Assembly: GCF_006546835.1 (NCBI RefSeq)
Contig: NZ_VICB01000001.1
Location: 84,861-148,860 of the forward strand
Direction: 5' to 3'
Source of the DNA: Actinomyces johnsonii
Lineage (GTDB): Bacteria; Actinomycetota; Actinomycetes; Actinomycetales; Actinomycetaceae
Length of the DNA: 64,000 nt
The translations under genes were made by a program, and so were the position numbers. This document shows positions 50,535 through 59,239 of the stretch, one piece after another. How positions within the stretch are numbered: position 1 is the first letter of the stretch; each line of letters begins with the position of its first letter. The notes beneath the pieces were generated by a model. That model was not told the origin of the DNA. It saw nothing but the letters and a program-made list of their open reading frames with translations, and did no database searches.

Positions 50535-51781
50535 GGGCGCGTCCCTTCAGATGACCCGGACTGAACCGGCACGGCGGCCCCTTGCGGCGCCTGCCCCTCG
50601 GCCGGGCGCGTCACCTCGCCGGTTCCCGAGACGTTGCGGGAGATAACGATCCGCTGCCCCTGGCGGTCCTGGCGCCGGCGCAGCGCCGAGCGCAGGCCGT
50701 GGCGCACCCCGGGCATAAGGTCGACGGTGACGACGAAGGCGAACAGGATCGCGATGGCGGCCCCCACCATGACCCATGGCAGGGGGAAGAAGGCCATGGC
50801 GGCCACGGGGAAGGAGGCGACGGCGGCCCACAGGTACATGACCAGAACGGCGCGGCGGTGGGAGTGCCCGGCGGCCAAGAGCCGGTGGTGCATGTGCATG
50901 CGGTCGGGGTGGGTGGGGCTCAGGCCCTTCCTGGTACGGCGCACGATCGCCATGATCATGTCGGTCAGGGGCAGCAGGAGGACGGCCAGCGGCAGAAGGA
51001 TCGGCATGAAGGCGGGAAGGGCGCGGGAGCCGTCGAAGCTGCCGGGGTCGATCTGCCCGGTGACGATGATGGTGGAGGCGGCCGAAACCAGCCCCAGCTG
51101 CATCGCCCCGGAGTCGCCCATGAAGATGGTGGCCGGGTTGAAGTTATGGGGCAGGAAGCCCAAGCACACGCCGATGAGCGCGGCCACGATCGTGGCGGCC
51201 AGGGAGCTGTAGGAGCCGGGGCTCGTGGCTCGGGTAAGGACGTAGGTGTACAGGAAGAAGGCAGTCGAGCCAATCCCGACGACACCGGCCGCCAGCCCGT
51301 CGAGCCCGTCGACGAAGTTGACGGCGTTGATGGCGGCCACCACGACGATGACGGTGGAGATGAGGGACAGGCGCGAGGAACCGATGGTCAGCCCCGCCAC
51401 GGGGAAGGTGAGGAGCTGAACGCCCTGCCAGGCCATGACGCCGGCCGCCAGGATCTGTCCGGCGAGCTTGGTCATCCAGTCCAGCTCCCACAGGTCGTCG
51501 ACGACGCCGAGCAGGCACACCAATCCCGCTCCCAGGACCACCGCCCAGGCGCTGGAGTCGATGACGTCGGAGAGGTAGGGGATCTGGGAGGCCACGCTGA
51601 TGGCTGAGAACAGGCCGAAGAACATGGCCACCCCGCCCAGGCGCGGGATGGGGGTGGAATGGACGTCGCGGGCCCGCACGGGGGTGAGCGCGTTGCTCAC
51701 GAGGGCGATGTGCCGGATGATCGGCACGGCCACGTAGGTTGCCACGGCGGCGATGGCCATGACCAGGAGGTAGACCCTCAC
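50531..51781 (-). CDS. WecA/TagO-type undecaprenyl-phosphate sugar-1-phosphate transferase
   Basis: 416 residues from GTG 51781, which overlaps the Sua5 stop; the frame runs open to 52579 but that part is antisense-like sequence. Eleven or so membrane segments; LGVVDDLWELDW, NAVNFVDGLDGLAAG, FMGDSGAMQLG and HPDRMHMHHRLL are the catalytic motifs of the MraY/WecA family (the HxHHR loop is WecA-type). It starts synthesis of cell-wall glycopolymers or glycan anchors on undecaprenyl phosphate. In actinobacteria this gene (Rv1302 type) lies before the atp operon. Confidence 0.9.
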   Translation of the reverse strand: MRVYLLVMAIAAVATYVAVPIIRHIALVSNALTPVRARDVHSTPIPRLGGVAMFFGLFSAISVASQIPYLSDVIDSSAWAVVLGAGLVCLLGVVDDLWELDWMTKLAGQILAAGVMAWQGVQLLTFPVAGLTIGSSRLSLISTVIVVVAAINAVNFVDGLDGLAAGVVGIGSTAFFLYTYVLTRATSPGSYSSLAATIVAALIGVCLGFLPHNFNPATIFMGDSGAMQLGLVSAASTIIVTGQIDPGSFDGSRALPAFMPILLPLAVLLLPLTDMIMAIVRRTRKGLSPTHPDRMHMHHRLLAAGHSHRRAVLVMYLWAAVASFPVAAMAFFPLPWVMVGAAIAILFAFVVTVDLMPGVRHGLRSALRRRQDRQGQRIVISRNVSGTGEVTRPAEGQAPQGAAVPVQSGSSEGTRP

Positions 51782-52548
51782 GCCCTCACCTCCGCCCTGT
51801 TCGCCGCTGCGTCCGCCGCCGGTGCGGCGAGGTCGATGCCGGCCGTCCGCTCCAGATCCTCCTGCGTCAGGACCCCCTGGCGCAGGATGCGGGGGGCGCG
51901 GGCGCAGGGGCCGGCGAGGGAGACGATGGTGGAGGGGACGGGACCGGGGGTGGCCCCGCCGTCGAGCAGAAGGATGTCCCCGGACGCGAGGGCGCCATCG
52001 CCCTGGGCGCTCAGGGCCTCCTCGTCGGCGCCCCTGACCCGTCCGGGGAAGGCGGCCCGGGCGGAGGCGGCGTCGGTCGCGGGCGGCGCACCGGTGGGAT
52101 TGGCGGAGGAGACGGCCAGCGGCCCACTGCGGCGCAGGAGGTCCAGGGCGAGCCTGTGGTCGGGCATGCGCACGGCAATGGAACCGCCACTCTCCCCCAG
52201 GTCCCAGGTCAGGGCCGCATCGGCGTCGAGGACGAGGGTCAGCGGCCCGGGCCAGAAGGCCTCCATGAGGGCTCGGGCGGCCTGCGGCACCTGGGCGACG
52301 ACGCCGGTCAGGTCGGCGGGGTCGGCCACGAGCACCGGCGGGGGCATCTGGCGCCCGCGCCCCTTGGCGGCCAGCAGCCGCTCGACCGCCCCGGCGTCGG
52401 CGGCCTCGCACCCGATGCCGTAGACGGTGTCCGTGGGCAGGATGACCAGCCCGCCCGCACGCAGGTGCTCGCAGGCCGGTTGGAGGGGGTCGAGGCGGGA
52501 ATGAGCGGTGCTCGCGGAGGGCTGCGGGGGGGGGCTCACGTCCCGCAT
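51778..52548 (-). CDS. L-threonylcarbamoyladenylate synthase (Sua5/TsaC family)
   Basis: 256 residues. VILPTDTVYGIGCEA, KGRGRQMPPPVLV, FWPGPLTLVL, VRMPDH and VSSANPTGAPP are the YrdC-domain motifs that bind threonine, bicarbonate and ATP. The product feeds t6A37 modification of tRNAs. A C-terminal tail of 60 residues resembles a shortened Sua5 linker. Upstream prmC/prfA are not in the window beyond the end at 52548. Overlaps the WecA-like gene. Confidence 0.92.
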   Translation of the reverse strand: MRDVSPPPQPSASTAHSRLDPLQPACEHLRAGGLVILPTDTVYGIGCEAADAGAVERLLAAKGRGRQMPPPVLVADPADLTGVVAQVPQAARALMEAFWPGPLTLVLDADAALTWDLGESGGSIAVRMPDHRLALDLLRRSGPLAVSSANPTGAPPATDAASARAAFPGRVRGADEEALSAQGDGALASGDILLLDGGATPGPVPSTIVSLAGPCARAPRILRQGVLTQEDLERTAGIDLAAPAADAAANRAEVRA

Positions 52549-52680
52549 CCTGCCACGGATCGGGTCGGCTACGGGACACTGAGGCGGTGTGGGCCGAGCC
52601 GCGATGTCAGACCGTCACCTGCAGCGGTCGCCCATCGTCCGCACGGGCTCCGAGCTCTCCGAGCCCGAGCTGCGCCCCGC

Positions 52681-53394
52681 CTACACGATGCGGCGGGCCA
52701 CGGCCCAGCGAGTGAGCTCGTTGCGGTTGGACAACTGGAGCTTGCGCAGAACCGCGGAGACATGGGTCTCGACGGTCTTGACCGAGATGAACAGCTCGGA
52801 GGCGCACTCCTTGTAGGTGTATCCGCGGGCGATGAGGCGCATGACCTCGCGCTCACGCACCGAGAGCCGATCGAGCTCGGTGTCGGCCACGGCGACCTCG
52901 CCCGTCCCGGCTCCGAAGGCGTCCAGGACGAAACCCGCCAGGCGCGGGGAGAAGGCGGCATCGCCGGCAGCCACGCGCCGCACGGCCTGGGCCAGGTCCT
53001 CGGTCGAGATGGCCTTGGTGACGTAACCGCGGGCGCCGGCCCGGATGACGCCGACGACGTCGTCGCTGGCGTCCGAAACGCTCAGGGCCAGGAAGCGCGT
53101 CTCGGGAACGTCGTGGCAAGAGGCGACGACCTCGGCCCCGCCCCCGCCATTGCCGCCGGGCAGGTGGACGTCGAGCAGGACGACATCGGGCCGCAGAGCG
53201 TGGACGGCGGCAATGGCGCCCTCGACGTCGTCGGCCTCGGCGACGACGTCCATGTCGGAGGCGTGCGCGGTCAGCTCGGAGCGCACCCCGGAGCGGACCA
53301 GGGCGTGGTCGTCGACGACCAGGATCCGCAGGGGCGCGCCCGCCGAGGCGGGCGGGCGGTTGTCTGATGGGGTGCCGGCGGGGGTGTCAGCCAT
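52681..53394 (-). CDS. NarL/LuxR-family response regulator
   Basis: 237 residues. Receiver domain ILVVDDHALVRSGVRSEL with phosphoacceptor Asp in DVVLLDVHLPGG, and a C-terminal LuxR-type HTH LSVREREVMRLIARGYTYKECASELFISVKTVETHVSAVLRKL. It lies downstream of the PspC-type histidine kinase on the same strand with a 114-base gap, so it is its likely partner. Probable target is the repeat array upstream of the kinase and PspC gene. Confidence 0.93.
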   Translation of the reverse strand: MADTPAGTPSDNRPPASAGAPLRILVVDDHALVRSGVRSELTAHASDMDVVAEADDVEGAIAAVHALRPDVVLLDVHLPGGNGGGGAEVVASCHDVPETRFLALSVSDASDDVVGVIRAGARGYVTKAISTEDLAQAVRRVAAGDAAFSPRLAGFVLDAFGAGTGEVAVADTELDRLSVREREVMRLIARGYTYKECASELFISVKTVETHVSAVLRKLQLSNRNELTRWAVARRIV

Positions 53395-53508
53395 GGGGTC
53401 TTCCTGGTGGTGACGTCGGTGCGGTGAAGAATGCGGGAAAGGACGGGGGACGAGGGGGGCTGTCAGGGGCAGGATATGACGGAGCCAACGATAGATGGGG
53501 CGGCGGGA

Positions 53509-54873
53509 TCAGGTGGGAAGGGACAGGACCACCTCCGTGCCGGTCTCCAGACGGCGCACCCGCGCGCTGCCGCCGTGACGCTCCATGCGGGCGATGATGG
53601 ACTGGCGCACGCCGTGGCGGTCCTCGGCGATGGCGTCGAGGTCGAAGCCGGGACCGCGGTCGCGCACGAACACCTCGAGGCGCTGGTCGCCCGCCTCGAC
53701 GTAGAGAGAGACCGGCGGGGCGCCGTGGCGCACGGCGTTGGACAGGGCCTCGCGGGTGGCTGCGACGATGACCTCGGTGTCGCGGTCGGGGGCGCGGTCG
53801 CCGACGCACACGACGTCGACGGCCACGCCGTGGCGGTCCTCGATCTCGCCTGCCAGGTCGGTGAAGGCGTCCGCCACGGAGGTGCCCGGCGCGGGACGGT
53901 CGGTGTAGAGCCAGGCGCGCAGCTCACGCTCCTGGGAGCGGGCCAGGCGGGCGACCGTCTCGGGCTCCTCGGCGCGCTTGCGGATGAGGGTGAGGGTCTG
54001 GAGGACGGAGTCGTGCAGGTGAGCGGCAATGTCGGCGCGCTCGGCCTCACGGATCTCGGCGGCGCGGGTATCGGCCAGGGCCCGGTTGGTCCGCAGCCAC
54101 AAGGGCGCCAGCACCACGCCGATCCCCGCCACGAGTGCCCCTCCCGTGACGAGCCCGGAGATGAGCTTGTAGGGCGAGCTGTCCGCGGCCACCCACACCA
54201 GGATGCCAACGACGGCCAAGCACACCCCACCCGCGACCCGTAGAACAGCGCCCAGGTTGCGGTCCGGGCCCACCAGGTTGTCCATCTGGGACCAGGCCAG
54301 GGCGGCACCGGCGATGATGACGACGACGATTCCCACGGCGCCGACCCGGTCAAGCAGTCCGAATCGCCAGGAGGCCAGGAAGAGGGCCGCCAGGATGAGG
54401 GAACCGCCGTCGATGACCGTCTGCGACAGGCCGGAGACGGAGCCGCCCTCGGCGGCTTCGCTCCCAGCACCCCCGGTCCCCCTGTCATCCGTGGCGCGGG
54501 CGGCCAGGCGGGCCCGGGAGATCGGCGAGGCTGACCCGGATCCCGCCGGGCTGCTCTCCCCGGGCAGCGTTGCCCACAGCAGAGCGTAGAGGAGGGCGCC
54601 CGCGCCGCCCCCGAGCGCGAGGACGACCATGGCCGCGCGGATGTAGCGCACGGGGATGCCCAGGTGGAGACTTAGTCCTGCGCAGACCCCGGCGATACGG
54701 GCGGGCCTGCGCAGCCGGGCGGTCTCCTCAGGCAGGTCCGCCGGAGCCGGCACCAGGTGGTGGGGCGAGCGACGCAACGGGGGCCGCTGCGGGGGCGGCG
54801 GGGGGCTCCACGACTGCCCCGGTCCGGCGGTGGCCGGCCCGGGCTGCGCGGCCCACTGCTGAGCTGTCGTCAT
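53509..54873 (-). CDS. Sensor histidine kinase with N-terminal PspC domain
   Basis: 454 residues. Residues about 55-105 (ARIAGVCAGLSLHLGIPVRYIRAAMVVL) form a PspC domain with one membrane span; four further membrane segments follow. HisKA_3 dimerisation box ADIAAHLHDSVLQTLTLI holds the phospho-His, and the HATPase_c domain has EALSNAVRHG and RDRGPGFD. The architecture is that of envelope-stress kinases in actinobacteria and LiaS/DesK types. It is divergent from a PspC protein gene, 125 bases away. Confidence 0.92.
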   Translation of the reverse strand: MTTAQQWAAQPGPATAGPGQSWSPPPPPQRPPLRRSPHHLVPAPADLPEETARLRRPARIAGVCAGLSLHLGIPVRYIRAAMVVLALGGGAGALLYALLWATLPGESSPAGSGSASPISRARLAARATDDRGTGGAGSEAAEGGSVSGLSQTVIDGGSLILAALFLASWRFGLLDRVGAVGIVVVIIAGAALAWSQMDNLVGPDRNLGAVLRVAGGVCLAVVGILVWVAADSSPYKLISGLVTGGALVAGIGVVLAPLWLRTNRALADTRAAEIREAERADIAAHLHDSVLQTLTLIRKRAEEPETVARLARSQERELRAWLYTDRPAPGTSVADAFTDLAGEIEDRHGVAVDVVCVGDRAPDRDTEVIVAATREALSNAVRHGAPPVSLYVEAGDQRLEVFVRDRGPGFDLDAIAEDRHGVRQSIIARMERHGGSARVRRLETGTEVVLSLPT

Positions 54874-54923
54874 GGCACCATCGTGGCACGTCAGAGTCGC
54901 TGATCCGATCGTCCCCCGGTGGA

Positions 54924-54962
54924 TTCGGGGGTCAATCGGGGATCATTCAGGGGGTCCCCTGA
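54924..54962. promoter_or_regulatory. Three 11-bp direct repeats plus palindrome between divergent PspC genes
   Basis: TTCGGGGGTCA (54924-54934), ATCGGGGATCA (54935-54945) and TTCAGGGGGTC (54946-54956) repeat at exactly 11 bases, one helical turn. The last merges into TCAGGGGGTCCCCTGA (54947-54962), a palindrome with 7-bp arms. The site sits between the kinase and the PspC gene, as expected for the response regulator's operator. Binding is inference. Confidence 0.5.
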
Positions 54963-54998
54963 TCGTGGCGCGGGGCGCGGGCGCGAAGAATTGACGGC

Positions 54999-57095
54999 AT
55001 GAACGACATGCCCACTCCCCCGTCAAATGGCGGCTCGCCCGCCGACTCCACCTCTTCCGATTCCTCCGGCACTGCCGGTTCCCAGGCCGGCGGCGCTCAG
55101 TACAGCTCCCAGCAGCGGCCGCACTACGGACCGCAGCCCGACCCCGGCCCCGCGTACCAGCCCTACGGGGAGGCCCAGCCTGGCCCCCGGGACGGCTCGA
55201 CGCATCGTTTCTTCAACTCCCTGCGCGGCTCGGGCCTCATGCGCACCAACGAGCGCTGGGTCGCCGGCGTGGCCGGCGGCGTGGCCCACCGCTTCGGTCT
55301 GGACCCCATCCTGGTTCGCTGCGTGTGGGTGGTGCTCTCGATCTTCTCCGGAATCGGGTTGGTCCTCTACGGCGTGGCCTGGGCGCTCCTGCCCGAGGAG
55401 TCCGACGGGCGCATTCACCTGGAGGAGGCTCTCTCCGGCCGCTTCAACGCCGGTCTGGCGGGCGCCATCGGCATGACGATCGTCGGCATGTCAACCATCG
55501 GCGACGGTTTCATCCCAGGCTGGTACATCGGCCTGTGGGGGCTCCCAGGAATCGCCGCCCCCGTGTGGACGCTCTTCTGGCTGGGGCTGACCCTTCTAGC
55601 CGTCGTTTTCGCCGTCCGCTTCGCCCAGAACCGTCGCGGAGGTCGCGGCGCGCCTCGCAGTCCCCAGGGGCCTCAGCCCTGGCAAACCGCCCAGCAGAAC
55701 GCATCGCAGGCGCCGGGGAGCCGCACTAGCGACCAGACCGGCCAGGCCGCTTCACCTACGGCCTCAGACTCCTCCGTCTCCTCCACGTCTTCCACCTCCT
55801 ACGCGCCCGGCTCCAGCGCCCCGACCTTCGGCCGCCCGACGAACGGTCCGACCTGGCAGAACCGCTCCTACCGGCAGTACCAGCCCTACCAGCCGGCACC
55901 CGCACCGGCCCGCCCGCCGAGACCGCGCCGTCCCGGGCCCGGTTCCTCCGTGTCGTTGACCGTCCTGGGCCTGGCGTTCCTGACCGGAGCGGGAATCTGG
56001 TACGCCACGGCGACCCACCGCGTCGGCCTACTCCAGGGCCAATTCTTCCTCATCGGTATCCTGGTGGCACTCCTGGGTGCGGGTATCGTCGTCAGCGGCC
56101 TGCGTCGTCGGCACGGCGGCTGGATGACGTTCCTGGGTTGGCCAGCTCTGTTGGTCATGGCGATCCCCGCTCTCGTGGTCGCCTCGGTCACTCCCCCGAG
56201 CCTGGCCCGTATGCCCTTCGGAACCATTACCGACTCGGCCACCTTCGCCTCAACCACAGTCACGTGGAAAGAGTTGTCATCGTCGGCCAGTGGAGGCAGC
56301 GTCACCCGCAGCAAGGACGTCGGCGACCTCACCCTGGACCTGCGCGGCATGCCCGCGGACGAGGCCAGCCGACTCTCGACGATCAACGCCCACCTCGACG
56401 TCGGGCGCCTGCGCGTCAAAACCGATGCGGACCAGCCGGTGACGATCAAGACCGACGTCGACATGGGGTCGGTGGAGGCGAGGGTCTCCCGGGCCTGGAC
56501 CGTCAACGGCAGGCAGATGGAGCCCGATGAGGAGGGGCCGGCCTCCTACGACGTAAACGGCAAGACCACCTCCGCCTACGCGAATATCCGCGGCGGCCTG
56601 AACATCAAGTCCACCCTGACATCCTCCGGCAGCGGGGAAGGGCGGCAGGCGATCACCATCAACGCCTCTGTGGACACCGGGGCGATCGAGGTCACCGACC
56701 AGGACGACAGCATCTCCTGGTACGGCAACGCCGATGAGTCCGTGTGGATCGTCAACTACTGGTCCGATGAGCACGGCGGCGTCCACCGCGACTCTCTGCC
56801 GATCCCGGGCATGAGCCACCAGGCCATCACGGTCGACGACGCCACGGCCTGCATCCGATCCGCCCGCGAGAGCGCGGACGCCGATGATCGCAGTCAGGAC
56901 GCCAACTGGCGGGATCTGTCCGATCTCACCTCCAAGGAGCGCGCCTCCTACGACGCCTGCGTGCAGAAGGCCCTGGCCGGGCAGAGCGCTGCCGGGCCGA
57001 GCCCGGCCCCCTCAGAAACAGCCGCACCGGCACCATCCCAGACACCCACTGAGCAGCAGGCTCCCGCCGAGCAGCCTCCCGCCGACGCGGGCTGA
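54999..57095 (+). CDS. PspC-domain membrane protein with LiaF-like C-terminal region
   Basis: 698 residues. Low-complexity N-terminus, PspC domain at about residues 83-130 (RWVAGVAGGVAHRFGLDPILVRCVWVVLS), several membrane segments, a Ser/Thr/Pro linker, two more spans, then an extracytoplasmic beta-rich region (about residues 415-600: DVGDLTLDLRGM, LSTINAHLDVGRLRV, VTIKTDVDMGSVEARV) like the toast-rack/LiaF fold. A Pro/Ala tail ends the protein. Probably a sensor or effector of envelope stress controlled by the divergent kinase. High confidence in architecture, low in function. Confidence 0.85.
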   Translation: MNDMPTPPSNGGSPADSTSSDSSGTAGSQAGGAQYSSQQRPHYGPQPDPGPAYQPYGEAQPGPRDGSTHRFFNSLRGSGLMRTNERWVAGVAGGVAHRFGLDPILVRCVWVVLSIFSGIGLVLYGVAWALLPEESDGRIHLEEALSGRFNAGLAGAIGMTIVGMSTIGDGFIPGWYIGLWGLPGIAAPVWTLFWLGLTLLAVVFAVRFAQNRRGGRGAPRSPQGPQPWQTAQQNASQAPGSRTSDQTGQAASPTASDSSVSSTSSTSYAPGSSAPTFGRPTNGPTWQNRSYRQYQPYQPAPAPARPPRPRRPGPGSSVSLTVLGLAFLTGAGIWYATATHRVGLLQGQFFLIGILVALLGAGIVVSGLRRRHGGWMTFLGWPALLVMAIPALVVASVTPPSLARMPFGTITDSATFASTTVTWKELSSSASGGSVTRSKDVGDLTLDLRGMPADEASRLSTINAHLDVGRLRVKTDADQPVTIKTDVDMGSVEARVSRAWTVNGRQMEPDEEGPASYDVNGKTTSAYANIRGGLNIKSTLTSSGSGEGRQAITINASVDTGAIEVTDQDDSISWYGNADESVWIVNYWSDEHGGVHRDSLPIPGMSHQAITVDDATACIRSARESADADDRSQDANWRDLSDLTSKERASYDACVQKALAGQSAAGPSPAPSETAAPAPSQTPTEQQAPAEQPPADAG

Positions 57096-57175
57096 TCGAC
57101 TCGGCCCCCCGCACTCGTTCGAGACACCCAGACCTCTTCCCGGGCATTCCCCGGCATTCACGCAAGGAGACCCCC

Positions 57176-57805
57176 ATGAGCAGCACCTCGCCCGCCACAT
57201 CACCTGAGGACGCAGGCGAAAACGCCGTCAAGGAGACCACCGAGGGCGCCACGAGGCCTTTTCCGGCCTCGGGCGACACCCGGCCACTGACCATGCCGCT
57301 TCCCACATCCGACGGCGTCGCCACCGACGTCCTGAGCACCGGGGAAGCGCCGGACGGCACCGACCAGACCGGTCGGCTCGCCGATGCCGAGACGGAGGCG
57401 ATGACGCCAACCGACGTCCTCTCCTCCCCGGCGTCGAGCTCGGCATCAAGCCGAGATGGCTTCTTCACCGCATTCGACTCCACCCCCATCGGTCAGGACT
57501 CCACGACTGGCGAGGATCACAGGCCGTCGACCGACTCGGCGCCCGCGGCATCGGCATCTGGCCCGGTGTGGAGTGCGGGGACGGTGACCGGTGAGGGGAA
57601 GCAGCCGCAGGCACCCGGAGATATCAAGGGCTCCACGCTTCTGTGGGGGACGTTCCTGCTCCTCGTGGGCGGGCTGCTCATCGCGGCGGGCCTGGGGCTG
57701 CGATTCGACTTCACAACGACGGCGATCGTCTGCCTGGCGGGGCTGGGAGTCCTGCTCGTCGTCGTTGCCCTCATCCCCATGGGGCGCCGCAGCATCAAAC
57801 CCTGA
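57176..57805 (+). CDS. Hypothetical protein with two C-terminal membrane segments
   Basis: 209 residues; the first 145 are Ser/Thr/Asp/Pro-rich and probably disordered, then two membrane spans (about residues 152-170 and 178-200) with a short RFDF turn. No family recognised. Starts 80 bases after the PspC gene with AAGGAGA upstream and is likely on the same transcript, so perhaps part of the same envelope response. Confidence 0.7.
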   Translation: MSSTSPATSPEDAGENAVKETTEGATRPFPASGDTRPLTMPLPTSDGVATDVLSTGEAPDGTDQTGRLADAETEAMTPTDVLSSPASSSASSRDGFFTAFDSTPIGQDSTTGEDHRPSTDSAPAASASGPVWSAGTVTGEGKQPQAPGDIKGSTLLWGTFLLLVGGLLIAAGLGLRFDFTTTAIVCLAGLGVLLVVVALIPMGRRSIKP

Positions 57806-57820
57806 TCCGATCAGCACAAC

Positions 57821-57898
57821 CGCGCGCGGACGCACCCTGAGTCTCGTTGACTGCCCCTCACACGCGAGGGGGCGAGGTTCCAGGTGCGTCCGCGCGGG
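57821..57898 (+). terminator. Nested hairpin, probable terminator or structured RNA element
   Basis: Outer stem CGCGCGGACGCACC (57823-57836) pairs with 57883-57896 perfectly; a second stem GCCCCTC/GAGGGG lies inside (57853-57872). It begins 16 bases after the stop of the previous gene. No T-tract; a terminator is the simplest reading. Confidence 0.55.
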
Positions 57899-57967
57899 CA
57901 TATCATGTAGGAAGAACTCACCGGAACCGAGAACCTCCACCACCCCGACGGACAACGAGGGACATCG

Positions 57968-58354
57968 ATGGTTGAGACAGCATTCTCCGTACTTATGAGC
58001 CTGATCCTGGGCGTGACCGGCGTCGGACTCGTAGTGCTGGGGCGCCGGATGTCGCAGCGCAGACTGCCACCGAACTCCTGGGCAGGAGTGCGTTACGAGA
58101 TCGCGCAGCGCTCCGAGAAGAACTGGTATGAGATGCAGGCCCAGTGCGCGGTGGCGGCTATAGGACTGGGCGTGGTCTTCATCGACTCGGCTCTCCTGTT
58201 CGTCATCCAGGCGGTCCTGCATGAGACGGTCTCGATCCTGATCCCCATGGCCATCACGCTGATTCAGACGGCTGCCGGCATGGCGATACTTCACGTTCAG
58301 GCCCGCAGGTGCAGAGCACTTCTTCTGAAGAACACACTCAAGTCGTCTAGATGA
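57968..58354 (+). CDS. SdpI-like small membrane protein
   Basis: 128 residues with three membrane segments (about residues 6-25, 60-82 and 87-111). LPPNSWAGVRYEIAQRSEKNWYEMQ matches the SdpI family motif (L-P-x-N-x-x-G-I-R...). SdpI in Bacillus is an immunity and signalling protein against SdpC; no sdpC-like toxin gene is present here, so the role is unknown. The gap 58355-58534 after it shows no gene. Confidence 0.7.
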   Translation: MVETAFSVLMSLILGVTGVGLVVLGRRMSQRRLPPNSWAGVRYEIAQRSEKNWYEMQAQCAVAAIGLGVVFIDSALLFVIQAVLHETVSILIPMAITLIQTAAGMAILHVQARRCRALLLKNTLKSSR

Positions 58355-58534
58355 CTGACGTCAGACAAATTAGCGAGGGGGCACATCCATCCTGTAGCCC
58401 CTCAACCGAAACCCAGCAGTCAACTGCCGAAGCCACCGCCAGCCACACAGGTAGCTAATAGGACAGCACTATCCTCACACGAGGAGACCTCACCGAAGCC
58501 AGACTTGTGATCGGAGCACGACGTCTCCGAGTCA

Positions 58535-59128
58535 TCAGCCCTGGTAGACGATCTTGGTCTTGACGTCGTCGACGGCCTCCTCGCCGAGGTAGTGACGCAC
58601 GATCTCCAGACCGAAGTCGATAGCGGTGCCCATGCCCCGCGAGGTGATGACCGGGCCGTCGGTCACGACGGCGGCCTGGCTGATCTGCGCCCCGTGGTCG
58701 GCGAGCACGCCCACGAAGCCGGGGTTCGACGTCGCCCGGCGGCCCTCGAGCAGGCCCAGCTCGGCCAGGATCGAGGGGGCGGCACAGATCGCGGCCACCG
58801 GCCTGCCGGCGCGCACCCGCTCGGTGACCGCGGCCATGAGCGGCTCGACGGCCTTGAGATTGGGGGTACCGGGGATACCGCCGGGCAAGATGAGCATGTC
58901 GTAGTCGGCCAGGTCCGCCTCGGCCAGGGTGAGGTCACAGGTGACGACGATGTTGTGGGAGGAGGTGACGGACCGCTCGGGGGTCACTGAGATCATCGTC
59001 GTCGGAATACCGGCACGGAAGAGGATGTCCACGGTCGCCAACGCCTCGACCTCCTCCAGTCCCGGCGCGATGAAGACGGCGACGGCCTTGTCCGTCTTCT
59101 GGTCGGTGGGCGCGTGGAAAGCGGGCAT
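58535..59128 (-). CDS. DJ-1/PfpI family protein
   Basis: 197 residues, GGAGGAGAC before the ATG. VAVFIAPGLEEVEALATVDIL with the conserved Glu, DMLILPGGIPGTPNL, and VAAICAAPSILAELGLL with the nucleophilic Cys define the DJ-1 branch (YajL-like). Members act as chaperones, glyoxalases or deglycases; the exact activity is disputed. Stand-alone gene. Confidence 0.92.
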   Translation of the reverse strand: MPAFHAPTDQKTDKAVAVFIAPGLEEVEALATVDILFRAGIPTTMISVTPERSVTSSHNIVVTCDLTLAEADLADYDMLILPGGIPGTPNLKAVEPLMAAVTERVRAGRPVAAICAAPSILAELGLLEGRRATSNPGFVGVLADHGAQISQAAVVTDGPVITSRGMGTAIDFGLEIVRHYLGEEAVDDVKTKIVYQG

Positions 59129-59239
59129 GTCTCCTCCAGGAAGGTCGGCTCAGATGCGTGTGGATGCCACCGTCACCCTACGCGCCCGCAGCATCGGCCG
59201 GGAAGGCGACCGCGGTTCCCGTGCCCCTTCCGACGAGCC

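Noticed and set aside
51782..52579. Upstream extension of the WecA-like frame to 52579
   Set aside because: The added residues are Arg/Pro/Ala-rich and lie over the Sua5 gene in another frame; the GTG at 51781 with GTGA overlap is the natural start.
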